DNA of 64,000 nt, from contig CADBRN010000020.1 in NCBI GenBank assembly GCA_902797025.1, forward strand, positions 1 through 64,000. Reading direction: 5' to 3'. The stretch comes from an uncultured Lachnospiraceae bacterium (GTDB lineage: Bacteria > Bacillota > Clostridia > Lachnospirales > Lachnospiraceae). Of this stretch, positions 24,236 through 32,854 are shown one piece after another; positions within the stretch are counted from its first letter, which is position 1, and each line of letters begins with the position of its first letter. The notes under the pieces are model-generated. The model saw nothing but the letters and a program-made list of their open reading frames with translations, was not told the origin of the DNA and did not search any database. The position numbers and the translations under genes are program-made.

Positions 24236-25504
24236 ATGGCAGAAAAATACGATATTGTAATCATCGGCGGCGGTCCGGCCGGACTTGCGGCAGCGGCGGC
24301 GGCATATGATGCAGGAGCCGGAAAAATCCTGATTCTCGAGCGCGACCGCATGCTCGGAGGAATTCTGAATCAGTGCATCCATAATGGTTTCGGACTGCAC
24401 ACGTTTAATGAGGAGCTGACGGGGCCGGAGTACGCGGACCGGTTTATCCGCAAGGTTGAGGAGCGGAAGATTGAATATAAGCTGAATACGATGGTCATGA
24501 ATATGACCGCTGACCGGACCATCACCGCGATGAACCGCGAGGACGGTATGTTTGATATCGAAGCTGGAGCGGTGATCCTCGCGATGGGTTGCCGCGAACG
24601 TCCGAGGGGCGCCCTGAATATTCCGGGGTACCGTCCGGCCGGTATTTTCACGGCAGGAACCGCACAGCGTCTCGTCAACATGGAGGGCTTTATGCCGGGC
24701 CGTGAGGTGGTGATCCTCGGATCGGGCGATATCGGCCTGATCATGGCGAGAAGAATGACCCTCGAGGGCGCAAAAGTCAAAGTTGTCGCCGAGCTTATGC
24801 CGTATTCCGGCGGTCTGAAGAGAAACATTGTCCAGTGTCTGGATGATTTTGGAATTCCGCTGAAGCTTTCTACGACTGTCGTCGATATTGAAGGAAAAGA
24901 GCGCGTCGAGGGCGTGACTCTCGCGAAGGTCGACGGATCCGGAAAACCGATTCCCGGGACAGAGGAACATTACACGTGCGACACACTGCTTCTTTCAGTC
25001 GGACTGATTCCGGAAAATGATCTGTCACGCCAGATGGGAGTAGAGATGAGCCCGGTCACCCGCGGACCGGTGGTAAACGAAAGCCTTGAGACAAATCTTC
25101 CGGGTGTGTTTGCCTGCGGAAATGTCCTGCACGTTCACGACCTCGTCGATTTTGTCTCTGAGGAGGCGGGCATTGCCGGAAGAAATGCGGCGGAGTATGT
25201 GAAAACCGGGCGCGGAGCCGGAAAAGAATCCGGCATTCCGGTCATCGCGAAGGACGGGGTGCGCTACACGGTTCCGTCCTCGATCCGTCCGGAGTTTATG
25301 AACGACCGTCTCGTCATCCGTTTTCGTGTCGGCGGTGTCTACAGGAACTGCTATATCTCCGCCTATATCGGTTCGGAGCGCAAGATTCACAAAAAATGCA
25401 GAATCGTTGCGCCGGGCGAAATGCAGCAGGTGATCCTGCAGAAGAAAGACATCGAGGCGGCAGGAAGCGTGGAAAATGTGACGGTCTGCCTGGAACAGGA
25501 ATAA
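24236..25504 (+). CDS. Pyridine-nucleotide-type FAD oxidoreductase (GlpB-like partner)
   Basis: A 422-residue two-dinucleotide-fold flavoprotein. The FAD site is IVIIGGGPAGLAAAAAAYDAG and the NAD(P) site VVILGSGDIGLIMARR; GVFACGNVLHVHDLVD is the family's second FAD motif. It lies 24 bases after the GlpA-like gene with AGAGGAAGG upstream. In Clostridia this trio (dehydrogenase, this flavoprotein, DUF1667) is thought to pass electrons from glycerol-3-phosphate to a nicotinamide carrier or other acceptor; the acceptor is not shown by sequence. Confidence 0.85.
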   Translation: MAEKYDIVIIGGGPAGLAAAAAAYDAGAGKILILERDRMLGGILNQCIHNGFGLHTFNEELTGPEYADRFIRKVEERKIEYKLNTMVMNMTADRTITAMNREDGMFDIEAGAVILAMGCRERPRGALNIPGYRPAGIFTAGTAQRLVNMEGFMPGREVVILGSGDIGLIMARRMTLEGAKVKVVAELMPYSGGLKRNIVQCLDDFGIPLKLSTTVVDIEGKERVEGVTLAKVDGSGKPIPGTEEHYTCDTLLLSVGLIPENDLSRQMGVEMSPVTRGPVVNESLETNLPGVFACGNVLHVHDLVDFVSEEAGIAGRNAAEYVKTGRGAGKESGIPVIAKDGVRYTVPSSIRPEFMNDRLVIRFRVGGVYRNCYISAYIGSERKIHKKCRIVAPGEMQQVILQKKDIEAAGSVENVTVCLEQE

Positions 25505-25547
25505 AGAAAGTCAATACTTGAAATTGGAACAATCCTGGAGGATGATT

Positions 25548-25907
25548 ATGGAGAAACGGGAATTGACATGCATACAGTGCCCGATGGGATGCGCGATCAC
25601 CGTCGAGATGGACGGCGGAGAAGTCGTGAACATAACCGGGTATACCTGTAACAGAGGAAAGATTTACGCGGGCAAAGAGGTGACAAACACGACCAGAACC
25701 GTCACGTCTTCGGTCCGGGTGACCGGAAGCGCGAAGGAAGATATGGTGTCGGTCAAGACAAAAACGGATATTCCGAAGAGTAAGGTCTTCGAGTGCGCGA
25801 AAGCCCTGAAGGGAGTGACCGTTCAGGCGCCGGTTCATATCGGAGATGTGATCGTCCGGGATGTGGCCGGGACGGGTGTCGATGTCGTGGCGACAAGAAA
25901 CGCGTAA
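25548..25907 (+). CDS. DUF1667 protein of the glycerol dehydrogenase complex
   Basis: A 119-residue protein with cysteines in the N-terminal CIQCPMGC and at YTCNRGKIYA, which probably bind an iron-sulfur cluster, followed by the DUF1667 core. The family is almost always next to the two flavoproteins seen upstream, and it is thought to be a small subunit of that complex. The ATG at 25548 sits six bases after GGAGG; an ATG at 25542 adjoins the site and is unlikely. Confidence 0.88.
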   Translation: MEKRELTCIQCPMGCAITVEMDGGEVVNITGYTCNRGKIYAGKEVTNTTRTVTSSVRVTGSAKEDMVSVKTKTDIPKSKVFECAKALKGVTVQAPVHIGDVIVRDVAGTGVDVVATRNA

Positions 25908-25933
25908 TTCTTCCGGGAAGGATAAGTGGAAGA

Positions 25934-26500
25934 GTGAACGAATTCCGTGAACTGCTTGAAGAAAATCCCGTGATCGCTGCGGTCAAGAGCGATGAAGGCG
26001 TCGACGTATGTTGCAGGAATGCGAATGTGCGGATCGTATTTATTTTGTACGGTAACATCTGCAGCATCACCGACATTGTACAGAAGGTGAAAGACGCGGG
26101 GAAAATTGCGATGGTTCACATTGATCTGATCGACGGGCTGTCCGGGCGGGAGATTGCGGTACAGTATATCCGCGAACGAACCCGGGTGGACGGAGTGATC
26201 TCGACGAAGCCCGCTGTGATCAGCGAAGCGAAGAAACTGGATCTGTATACGGTTCTGCGCGTTTTCGTATTGGATTCGATGGCATACGACAATATCGCGA
26301 AGGAAATCCGCCAATGCCGTCCGGATGCGGTCGAGATTCTGCCGGGCATGATGCCGAAGGTGATCCGAAAAATCACCGATCAGCATCGTACTCCTATCAT
26401 CGCCGGAGGACTCATCTCCGACCGGGAGGACGTCATGGCCGCGCTCCAGGCAGGGGCTGTGTCCGTTTCTTCGACCCGTGGCCGGGTCTGGGATCTGTGA
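25934..26500 (+). CDS. glpP: Glycerol-3-phosphate-responsive antiterminator GlpP
   Basis: A 188-residue TIM-barrel-like protein with the GlpP signatures FILYGNICSITDIVQKVKDAGK, MVHIDLIDGL, and EILPGMMPKVI plus PIIAGGLI. GlpP binds glycerol-3-phosphate and prevents termination in the leaders of glp operons. The start is probably GTG at 25934, giving MNEFRELLEENPVIAAVK; the ribosome site is weak, suggesting coupling to the gene 26 bases upstream. It is the last gene before a strong terminator. Two leaders with a shared motif (22655 and 26827) are its candidate targets. Confidence 0.9.
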   Translation: MNEFRELLEENPVIAAVKSDEGVDVCCRNANVRIVFILYGNICSITDIVQKVKDAGKIAMVHIDLIDGLSGREIAVQYIRERTRVDGVISTKPAVISEAKKLDLYTVLRVFVLDSMAYDNIAKEIRQCRPDAVEILPGMMPKVIRKITDQHRTPIIAGGLISDREDVMAALQAGAVSVSSTRGRVWDL

Positions 26501-26560
26501 CGGTTGTTTTCTTTTGGTGTGATCAGAATCTGACAGACCGTATTCCGGTCTGCCGTGAAT

Positions 26561-26627
26561 AACCGGGTGGTACACCGCCGCAGGGGCGCTGAACAGCGTC
26601 TCTGCAGCGATGTATCCCCCGGTTTTT
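26561..26627 (+). terminator. Branched intrinsic terminator after glpP
   Basis: AACCGGGTGGTACA (26561-26574) pairs with TGTATCCCCCGGTT (26611-26624), enclosing a second hairpin at 26580-26605, and ends in five T. A further perfect hairpin, CAGACCG/CGGTCTG, lies just upstream at 26534-26552. Confidence 0.75.
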
Positions 26628-26752
26628 GATTATTCTGACCCTGACTTAATAGCACGCAAAGTGCGTAAATATCAATGTTGTACAAAATTCACCTGATGAT
26701 TTTAGCAAAACTATCAAACATCGTCTTTATTTGGTTTTTGCCAGAAATTTAC

Positions 26753-26781
26753 TTGACGATACATTGTTGATAATGTACAAT
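26753..26781 (+). promoter_or_regulatory. Promoter and possible operator of the ABC/glycerophosphodiester operon
   Basis: TTGACG (26753-26758), a 17-base spacer and TACAAT (26776-26781) form a near-consensus promoter. An inverted ATTGT-N9-ACAAT overlaps the -10, and another TTGTACAA palindrome lies about 80 bases upstream (near 26677), which may be repressor sites. Confidence 0.75.
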
Positions 26782-26826
26782 AACGTTGTGTTTGAGAGAG
26801 ATGTTGTTGGAAAATTTCATATGAGT

Positions 26827-26889
26827 GCATGAGAGATGAGAATTTGCATAAGGACCGGGCGGGCGCTTTGGTTCTGGTGCATTTTTTTT
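26827..26889 (+). promoter_or_regulatory. Leader attenuator of the ABC/glycerophosphodiester operon
   Basis: GCATGAGAGATGAGAAT (from 26827) precedes a hairpin in which TGCATAAGGACC (26845-26856) pairs with GGTTCTGGTGCA (26870-26881), followed by eight T (26882-26889). The start codon is 38 bases downstream. The motif matches that of the glp leader at 22655, suggesting GlpP control. Confidence 0.65.
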
Positions 26890-26927
26890 GTGTAAGACAG
26901 ATTTCAAGTGAGGGAGGAAACTGAAAG

Positions 26928-27773
26928 ATGTTTAAGTACATGAATCCGAAGAGGTTTTATCATGCGGTCGGAAGAAAAAAATTCTGGGAATTCATCCTTC
27001 TTGCCGTATTCATTATCTTCTTCTACGGACCACTGCTGAACATGCTGCTGCTCGCATTTTCAAATTCGTACGAGTACCCGCATGTGTTCGCCCAGGCATG
27101 GGGAACGAAATGGTGGGCGTACGTATTCCAGCAGAAGAGCCTTGTCTCTTCGATCGCGCAGTCATTCATCATCGCAATCGCGACGACGGCGATCTCGATG
27201 CTCTTCTGTATCCCGGCGGCGTATTCCATCGCCCGGTTCAAATATCCGGGGCGGAAAGGGTTCATGCTCTCGTTCCTTTTGACGAATGCATTCCCGAAGC
27301 TCGGTATTTATACATCCATCGCCGTTTTGTTCTATAAATACGGACTGATGGGAACCTACGCAGGCGTCATCATCATTCATATGATCAACTCGATGATGTT
27401 TATGGTCTGGCTTCCGGCCAGCGCCTTCCGGTCGGTTCACAGGCAGCAGGAAGAGGCGGCCCGTGATGTCGGAGCGGGACCGGTAAGGACGTTCTTTAAG
27501 GTCACATTCCCGATGGCTCTTCCGGGCATTGCGGTGGCAACCCTTTACACATTCCTCGGATCCATGGAGGAGGCACAGGGAACCATGCTTGTCGGACTCG
27601 GAAAGATCCAGACCATGCCGGTCGCTATGTACGGCATCGTCCTTGATTCTTCCGCAGTACAGATCGGCGCCGTCTTCGCGATTCTTCTGATCATCCCGTC
27701 CGCGGTCATGATCTTCGCGATGCGCCGCTATATCGGACCGGAAGCGATCTCCGGCGGCTTCAAGATGAAATAA
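26928..27773 (+). CDS. ABC importer permease (PotC/CysW-like)
   Basis: A 281-residue integral membrane protein with about six hydrophobic segments. The EAA loop for ATPase contact is EEAARDVGAGPVRTFFKVTFPMALPGI. It begins the transporter operon (permease, ATPase, binding protein, permease, phosphodiesterase). GGGAGGAAACTG precedes the ATG. By context the transporter probably imports a glycerophosphodiester or related phosphate ester; family alone would only say polyamine/iron/phosphonate-type importer. Confidence 0.88.
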   Translation: MFKYMNPKRFYHAVGRKKFWEFILLAVFIIFFYGPLLNMLLLAFSNSYEYPHVFAQAWGTKWWAYVFQQKSLVSSIAQSFIIAIATTAISMLFCIPAAYSIARFKYPGRKGFMLSFLLTNAFPKLGIYTSIAVLFYKYGLMGTYAGVIIIHMINSMMFMVWLPASAFRSVHRQQEEAARDVGAGPVRTFFKVTFPMALPGIAVATLYTFLGSMEEAQGTMLVGLGKIQTMPVAMYGIVLDSSAVQIGAVFAILLIIPSAVMIFAMRRYIGPEAISGGFKMK

Positions 27774-27831
27774 TCAGTTACTGATACGCAGCTGTCAACA
27801 ACGCAGCCTTCAGATGAGGTGGGGATATAAA

Positions 27832-28812
27832 ATGAATGTACCAGAACGCAAAGTAAAACTGAAAATCGCCGATATGGCAAAGAAATACCCGAACGGTGAC
27901 GGTGTCGAGCATATCAACCTTGATATCTACGAGGGTGAGATCGTCACACTGCTCGGACCGTCCGGATGTGGAAAGACGACAATCCTTCGTGCGATCGGCG
28001 GATTCCATGATATTACAGACGGAGATATCCTGATCGACGGTAAATCGATCGCCGGCCTTCCGCCGGAAAAACGTCCGACCGCGATGGTGTTCCAGAGCTA
28101 TAACCTCTGGCCGCACATGACGATCTACGAGAACCTTTCCTACGGACTGAAGCTCCGCAAGATTCCGAAAGCGCAGATCGATGAGGACATCAAGAAAATT
28201 CTTCAGCTTGTCTCCATGCCGGGATGTGAGAAGAAATATCCGAACCAGCTTTCCGGAGGCCAGCAGCAGCGTATCGCGATCGCGCGTTCTCTTCTTCTGA
28301 AACCGGAACTGCTTCTTCTGGACGAGCCGTTCTCGGCTCTGGACGCGAAGATCCGTCAGCAGATGCGTGAGGAGCTGAAAAAGATTCAGAGTGACCTCGG
28401 CATCACAGTCGTCTTCGTCACGCATGATCAGGAGGAAGCGATGGCGCTGTCGCACCGCATCGTTGTCATGAACAAGGGCGTGGTCGCACAGGTCGGAACG
28501 CCGACCGAGATCTATGACCATCCCGCGGACCGCTACGTCGCATCCTTCATCGGCGAGATGAACTTTATCGATATCGACGATCAGACGATCGCCGTCCGGC
28601 CGGAGAATCTGTCTCTGGATCCCGAGGCGAAGGGAGATCTGAAGGCGACGGTGCGGACGATCATGGTTCTGGGTCATTACGTACAGGTTACCGTACAGCA
28701 CGGGGATACGGTGCTGAAGAGTTTCGTCGACCGTGAGGTCAGCGACAGACTGAGCGTAGGCGATGAGGTTTCTCTTGAGATCGGAACCCACCACGTATTT
28801 GCGAAAGAGTGA
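27832..28812 (+). CDS. ABC importer ATP-binding protein
   Basis: A 326-residue ATPase of the PotA/UgpC class. Walker A is GPSGCGKTT, the signature is LSGGQQQR, Walker B is LLLLDEP, and the switch histidine lies in FVTHDQEEA. A C-terminal TOBE-like regulatory domain follows (about residue 240 on). The ATG at 27832 is preceded by GAGGTGGGG; an in-frame start 18 bases upstream has no site. It powers the two flanking permeases. Confidence 0.93.
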   Translation: MNVPERKVKLKIADMAKKYPNGDGVEHINLDIYEGEIVTLLGPSGCGKTTILRAIGGFHDITDGDILIDGKSIAGLPPEKRPTAMVFQSYNLWPHMTIYENLSYGLKLRKIPKAQIDEDIKKILQLVSMPGCEKKYPNQLSGGQQQRIAIARSLLLKPELLLLDEPFSALDAKIRQQMREELKKIQSDLGITVVFVTHDQEEAMALSHRIVVMNKGVVAQVGTPTEIYDHPADRYVASFIGEMNFIDIDDQTIAVRPENLSLDPEAKGDLKATVRTIMVLGHYVQVTVQHGDTVLKSFVDREVSDRLSVGDEVSLEIGTHHVFAKE

Positions 28813-28894
28813 ATATAGGCGGATGAATCCCGCTTATAGATAGAGCCGCCGGATGAAGGCCGGCGGGCACAGCATGAAAGAGAGGAAAGAGAAT

Positions 28895-30118
28895 ATGAAG
28901 GGAAAAAAGGTAGTATCACTGGTGATGGCCGGCGCTATGACAGCGGCTCTTCTTGCAGGATGCGGCAGCAGCGCATCGAAGAGCACGAGCGCGGGAAATG
29001 ACGCAAAGGCAGCTTCTTCCGGCTCCACCGCATCTGCTGCGGGAAATGGCAGCGTTGAGGAGTTCAACCTCTATGCGACCGGATCGGACAATGTCCGCGC
29101 GATCTTCGAGACACTGACCGAAGACTTCAACAACAATTCCGAGTATGCAGGAAAATATAAATGCAATCTGACATTCATGCTCAGCGGAACCGGCGCGGCT
29201 TCCATGACAGACGGTCTGGTCGCTGCTTACAAGGCAAATCAGAAGGATTCCGGATACGATCTGGTCGATCTTTCCGGCGACGACCTCTCCAAGGTCGTAT
29301 CCCAGATCGGCGAGGAGGCATTTGTCAAACTCGACAAGTCCAAAATCCCGAATGCTTCCGGCGTCGAGGCAAAGAGTTCGGTTGCTGCCGATTATGTGCA
29401 GCCGTACCGCGGAACGACTGTCGTTCTTGCATATGATTCGGATAAGGTTACCGATGTTCCGAAGACTTGGGATGATCTGACGAACTGGATCAAGGCAAAT
29501 CCGGGAAGATTTGCTTACAACCAGCCGGGAACCGGCGGCGCGGGCGATTCCTTCGCACGTACCTCTGTTTACAATTACCTTCCGGAAGAAGCATTCACAT
29601 CGGATGATCCGTCCTGGGAAGATAAGTGGGATGAGGGATTTGATTATCTGAAAGACATTCACTCCTCCATGTACAAATCCGGCGGCGCAGTTGTCTATCC
29701 GGCGAAGAACCAGGGAACGCTTGATCTCCTGAACCAGGGCGAGATCGATATGTGCCCGAACTGGGCGGATATGGTTCTTTCTCAGAGAAAGAGCGGACAG
29801 ATCAAGGACAGCATCAAGATCGCACAGATCACAGACAAGCCGCTCACCGGCTCTCTCCAGTCTCTGGCGATGCCGACCTTCGGAGCACATCAGGATGCGG
29901 CGTACGCATTCATCAATTATATGCTTTCCGAGGAGGCGCAGCAGACCATGGTTACCGAGATGGCGGCGATTCCGCTGATCGATACCTCCAAGCTTGATAT
30001 GTCCGGATTTGAGGATCTTGAGAATCTTGACACCACGAACTTCCGCATCCAGTCCATCGGCGCTCTTTCCACCGACTTCAACGAGAGATGGGATAACGAT
30101 ATCGCGACCCTCGGATAA
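28895..30118 (+). CDS. ABC importer substrate-binding lipoprotein
   Basis: A 407-residue lipoprotein with signal peptide and lipobox LLAGC, acylated at C23, then a low-complexity Ser/Ala/Gly linker and a type 2 periplasmic-binding fold. EEAQQTMVTEMAAIPLID is typical of the extracellular solute-binding family. It lies between the ATPase and second permease genes. AGAGGAAAGAG precedes the chosen ATG; upstream in-frame ATG codons would put charge-rich residues before the signal and are less likely. The ligand is unknown; a glycerophosphodiester or glycerol phosphate is suggested by the phosphodiesterase downstream and the glp leader motif. Confidence 0.88.
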   Translation: MKGKKVVSLVMAGAMTAALLAGCGSSASKSTSAGNDAKAASSGSTASAAGNGSVEEFNLYATGSDNVRAIFETLTEDFNNNSEYAGKYKCNLTFMLSGTGAASMTDGLVAAYKANQKDSGYDLVDLSGDDLSKVVSQIGEEAFVKLDKSKIPNASGVEAKSSVAADYVQPYRGTTVVLAYDSDKVTDVPKTWDDLTNWIKANPGRFAYNQPGTGGAGDSFARTSVYNYLPEEAFTSDDPSWEDKWDEGFDYLKDIHSSMYKSGGAVVYPAKNQGTLDLLNQGEIDMCPNWADMVLSQRKSGQIKDSIKIAQITDKPLTGSLQSLAMPTFGAHQDAAYAFINYMLSEEAQQTMVTEMAAIPLIDTSKLDMSGFEDLENLDTTNFRIQSIGALSTDFNERWDNDIATLG

Positions 30119-30150
30119 TTCGTCCGGTTTGCGGTGAAACAGTAGATAAT

Positions 30151-30202
30151 CCGGCGGTCCGGTACCGGGCCGCCGGGGAACAACCCCGGCCGGCAGGCCG
30201 GG
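30151..30202 (+). other. Intercistronic GC-rich hairpins
   Basis: CCGGCGG...CCGCCGG (30151-30176) and CCCGGCC...GGCCGGG (30184-30202) lie between the binding-protein and second permease genes, without a T-run. Such hairpins often protect binding-protein mRNA and raise its level relative to the permeases. Confidence 0.6.
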
Positions 30203-30223
30203 AAAGAGATAACGGGGCAGATA

Positions 30224-31069
30224 ATGAGCAAAGCAGCTAAACAGAAAATCGTGGCGTACGCGATGGTGCTGCCGGCATTCCTGATCGTCATGCTGACAGT
30301 TGCGTACCCGATCGTCAACTCGATTATCCTGAGTTTCAAGGACGAAAAGACGGGCAAATTTACGCTTGACAATTATGCATACTTCTTCACAACGCCGAAT
30401 CAGCTGAAGAATATCCTCTACACGCTGTTCGTTGTTCTTGTGACGGTTGCACTCGCAATCGTAATCGCGTATCTTCTGGCGCTGTATCTGAGATTTAACC
30501 ACAGCCGCATCGCGAAGTGGATCGGAAATCTCTATCTGCTGCCGAGATTCGTACCGGCGATGTGCGCCGTATACGCGATGATCACAATCATCCGCGATTC
30601 CGGACTGATCAACCGGGTCGGCGCGGCGTTCGGACAGGATTGGAAACTGGGACTTATGTACCACGCGAGCGGCCTGATTGTGATGAACCTCTGGTTCAAC
30701 ATCCCGTTCGCTACGATGATGATCGCGGCAGGACTCGGGGCAATTCCGGATTCGATCATCGAAGCGGCCAGAGACGTCGGAGCGGGAAGAATGAAAGTGT
30801 TCCGCGCGATGATTCTTCCGCTTTCCGTAAAGGACGTCGTCATCGCGGCTACATTCGTATACATGTCAAACGTCGGGTCGTTCACAACCCCGTATTTGAT
30901 GGGCGGAAACGCTCCGAAGATGCTCGGTATCGCGTTGTTTGACCAGTTTAACAAGTATCTGGATTACAACCGGTCCGCGGCTCTGTCGGTAATTATGTTC
31001 CTGCTCTGTGCGGTCTCTGCGGTTGTCTATATCCGCACGAACCTGAAGGACAGAGAGTGGGAAGCCTGA
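30224..31069 (+). CDS. ABC importer permease (PotB-like)
   Basis: A 281-residue integral membrane protein with about six hydrophobic segments and an EAA loop, IIEAARDVGAGRMKVFRAMILP. It is the second permease of the importer, following the binding protein after a 105-base gap with two hairpins. AACGGGGCAG before the ATG is a weak ribosome site. Confidence 0.87.
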   Translation: MSKAAKQKIVAYAMVLPAFLIVMLTVAYPIVNSIILSFKDEKTGKFTLDNYAYFFTTPNQLKNILYTLFVVLVTVALAIVIAYLLALYLRFNHSRIAKWIGNLYLLPRFVPAMCAVYAMITIIRDSGLINRVGAAFGQDWKLGLMYHASGLIVMNLWFNIPFATMMIAAGLGAIPDSIIEAARDVGAGRMKVFRAMILPLSVKDVVIAATFVYMSNVGSFTTPYLMGGNAPKMLGIALFDQFNKYLDYNRSAALSVIMFLLCAVSAVVYIRTNLKDREWEA

Positions 31070-31161
31070 CGTAAAACGGGAAATTATGGACGCAGTGCCG
31101 TTCGCATCGGGAAAACTCCCGGCGGAGGCGCTGCGTTCTTTTGGCGGAAAAGGAGAAGAAA

Positions 31162-31896
31162 ATGACAAGAAATTTCGGACACAGAGGATTCAGTGAGTGC
31201 TATCCGGAGAACACGATGCTCGCCTTTCAGAAGGCCGCTGAGGTGAAGGGATGCGACGGCATCGAAAACGACGTACAGCTGACAAAAGACGGAGAGGTCG
31301 TTGTCTGCCACGATGAGAAGATCGACCGCACCTGCTGTGACGGCGGCACCGGCTTTATCAAAGATTTCACCCTTGCGGAGCTGAAAGCGCATGACTTTTC
31401 GTACCGGTTCCGGGGGCAGTTCGGGAAGAATGAGATTCCGACTCTGCGCGAGTACCTGGAATTTATGAAGACGAATGAGATCGAGACGAACATCGAGCTC
31501 AAGACCGGTGTGTTTGAGTACGAGGGAATCGAGCAGAAGGTGTTTGATCTGCTGAAGGAGTATGACATGATCGACCGGATTATCATCTCCTCCTTCAATC
31601 ATTACAGCGTAATGCGGATGAAACAGATCTGTCCGGAAATCCGCTGCGGACTGCTGTCGGATACGTGGATCCTCGATGCCGGAAAATACGTGAAGGATGC
31701 CGGCTGTGAATACTATCATCCGTGTTTCCACAACGTGACCGCAAAACTCGCGCCGGAAATTCTTGCACAGGGTGTCGGAATCAATACCTGGACGGTCAAT
31801 GAGGAGTCCGATATTCAGGACATGGTTGACCGGGGCGTGACGACGGTCATCGGCAACAACCCGGAGCGGGCGGCGGCAGTGATCGCAAGAAACTGA
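31162..31896 (+). CDS. Glycerophosphodiester phosphodiesterase
   Basis: A 244-residue TIM-barrel phosphodiesterase that cleaves glycerophosphodiesters to glycerol-3-phosphate and an alcohol. The signature GHRGFSECYPENT gives the catalytic His and Arg, and GIENDVQLTKDGEVVVCHDE gives the metal-binding Glu/Asp and second His. WTVNEESDIQDMVDRGV is the family's C-terminal motif. No signal peptide, so it acts on imported substrate. It ends the ABC operon and its product is the GlpP ligand, tying the region together. AAGGAGAAG precedes the ATG. Confidence 0.93.
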   Translation: MTRNFGHRGFSECYPENTMLAFQKAAEVKGCDGIENDVQLTKDGEVVVCHDEKIDRTCCDGGTGFIKDFTLAELKAHDFSYRFRGQFGKNEIPTLREYLEFMKTNEIETNIELKTGVFEYEGIEQKVFDLLKEYDMIDRIIISSFNHYSVMRMKQICPEIRCGLLSDTWILDAGKYVKDAGCEYYHPCFHNVTAKLAPEILAQGVGINTWTVNEESDIQDMVDRGVTTVIGNNPERAAAVIARN

Positions 31897-31900
31897 AAGG

Positions 31901-31953
31901 ATACAAAGCGGGCGGCAGATACAGCGATATGGCTGGGTCTGCCGCCTCTGTAT
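31901..31953. terminator. Hairpin between convergent phosphodiesterase genes
   Basis: GGCGGCAGA (31911-31919) pairs perfectly with TCTGCCGCC (31938-31946), extended by ATACA with TGTAT outside. It has no strong T-run but sits where both operons should end. Confidence 0.5.
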
Positions 31954-32633
31954 TAATTGAAACGCGAGTCGAGCACGTGCAGTGCTCCTTTCAGGTTCCG
32001 TGTCGTGATGTTCGTCACGCCGCGGTCAAGAAACGAGGCGATCTCCGTCTCGTCGTTGACGGTCCAGACGGAGATGCCGATCCCCGAATCGGACAGGATT
32101 TTCTGGAATTCCGGAACCGCGAGTTCATAGTACGCATTTACAGTCCGGATCCCGTGTTTTGTGCAGATTGAGGCGGTCTGCGCAGCCGCTTCACGGATGA
32201 AGGACGGATCTTTTTTCAGTGTCGCGTAGAGATCCCGTACATACTCCTCAATATTCAGGAAGACACGCGCATGTCCGCGGATCTCCGGACTGGAGGAAAG
32301 CGCGTCCACGTTGAAGGAACCGGAGAAAATCAGCCGGTCTTCCAGGTGGTATTCTTTTGCAAGCTGAAATACGGCGTTTTCGATTCCGTATTCCTTCAGA
32401 TCGCAGTTGACGCAGACAGACGGCTTCTGTGCGATCAGGCGGAAGGCCTCCGAAAGAAGGGCGGATTGGTCTGTCACACGGTCGTGTCCGAGTGTGAGAC
32501 GCTGCGAAGCCGGATCCATGCGCACATCCACTTCAAGAGCTCCGATCCCGGATGCGAGTGCGTAGCGCACGAAATCAATCGAATTGTCTTCTGTGTGATC
32601 TGCACCGGAGTGCGCGGTAATCATCGTATTCAT
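31953..32633 (-). CDS. Divergent glycerophosphodiester phosphodiesterase-like protein
   Basis: A 226-residue member of the same family. The N-terminal motif reads AHSGADHTEDNS instead of HRG-x5-PENT, so the catalytic arginine and the proline are changed. The metal-binding ALEVDVRMD and LGHDRV segments and the C-terminal SVWTVNDETEIASFLDRGVTNI are retained. It may have altered substrate range or reduced activity. It converges on the canonical enzyme and has its own promoter region at 32634-32854, which also serves the divergent exporter. Confidence 0.82.
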   Translation of the reverse strand: MNTMITAHSGADHTEDNSIDFVRYALASGIGALEVDVRMDPASQRLTLGHDRVTDQSALLSEAFRLIAQKPSVCVNCDLKEYGIENAVFQLAKEYHLEDRLIFSGSFNVDALSSSPEIRGHARVFLNIEEYVRDLYATLKKDPSFIREAAAQTASICTKHGIRTVNAYYELAVPEFQKILSDSGIGISVWTVNDETEIASFLDRGVTNITTRNLKGALHVLDSRFN

Positions 32634-32854
32634 CTGAAGTCCCCTTTTTTTGTGTTACAAGAATCTGTGATTTGTCGTATCTTATTTATAGGGCATTCCT
32701 TGTATCGGTGTCAATAAGCACCTGACGGTTTGTGATGAGACGCCGTTTTTCCGGATGACGCGTCGTTTTTTTCTATGATCGTAAAAACGATTCTGGCGGC
32801 GCCACTGTTAAGATGCTATAATGACACAAATTCAGAAAGGATTGGACAAGTAAT

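Noticed and set aside
26561..26627. T-box riboswitch, because of GGGTGGTACACCGC
   Set aside because: The full T-box bulge sequence is not matched, there is no stem I with specifier loop upstream, and no amino-acid or tRNA synthetase gene follows; it fits better as a terminator.
28916..30664. A 582-codon minus-strand frame opposite the binding-protein and permease genes
   Set aside because: It is antisense to two well-supported genes, has no family resemblance, and is explained by GC-rich codon use.
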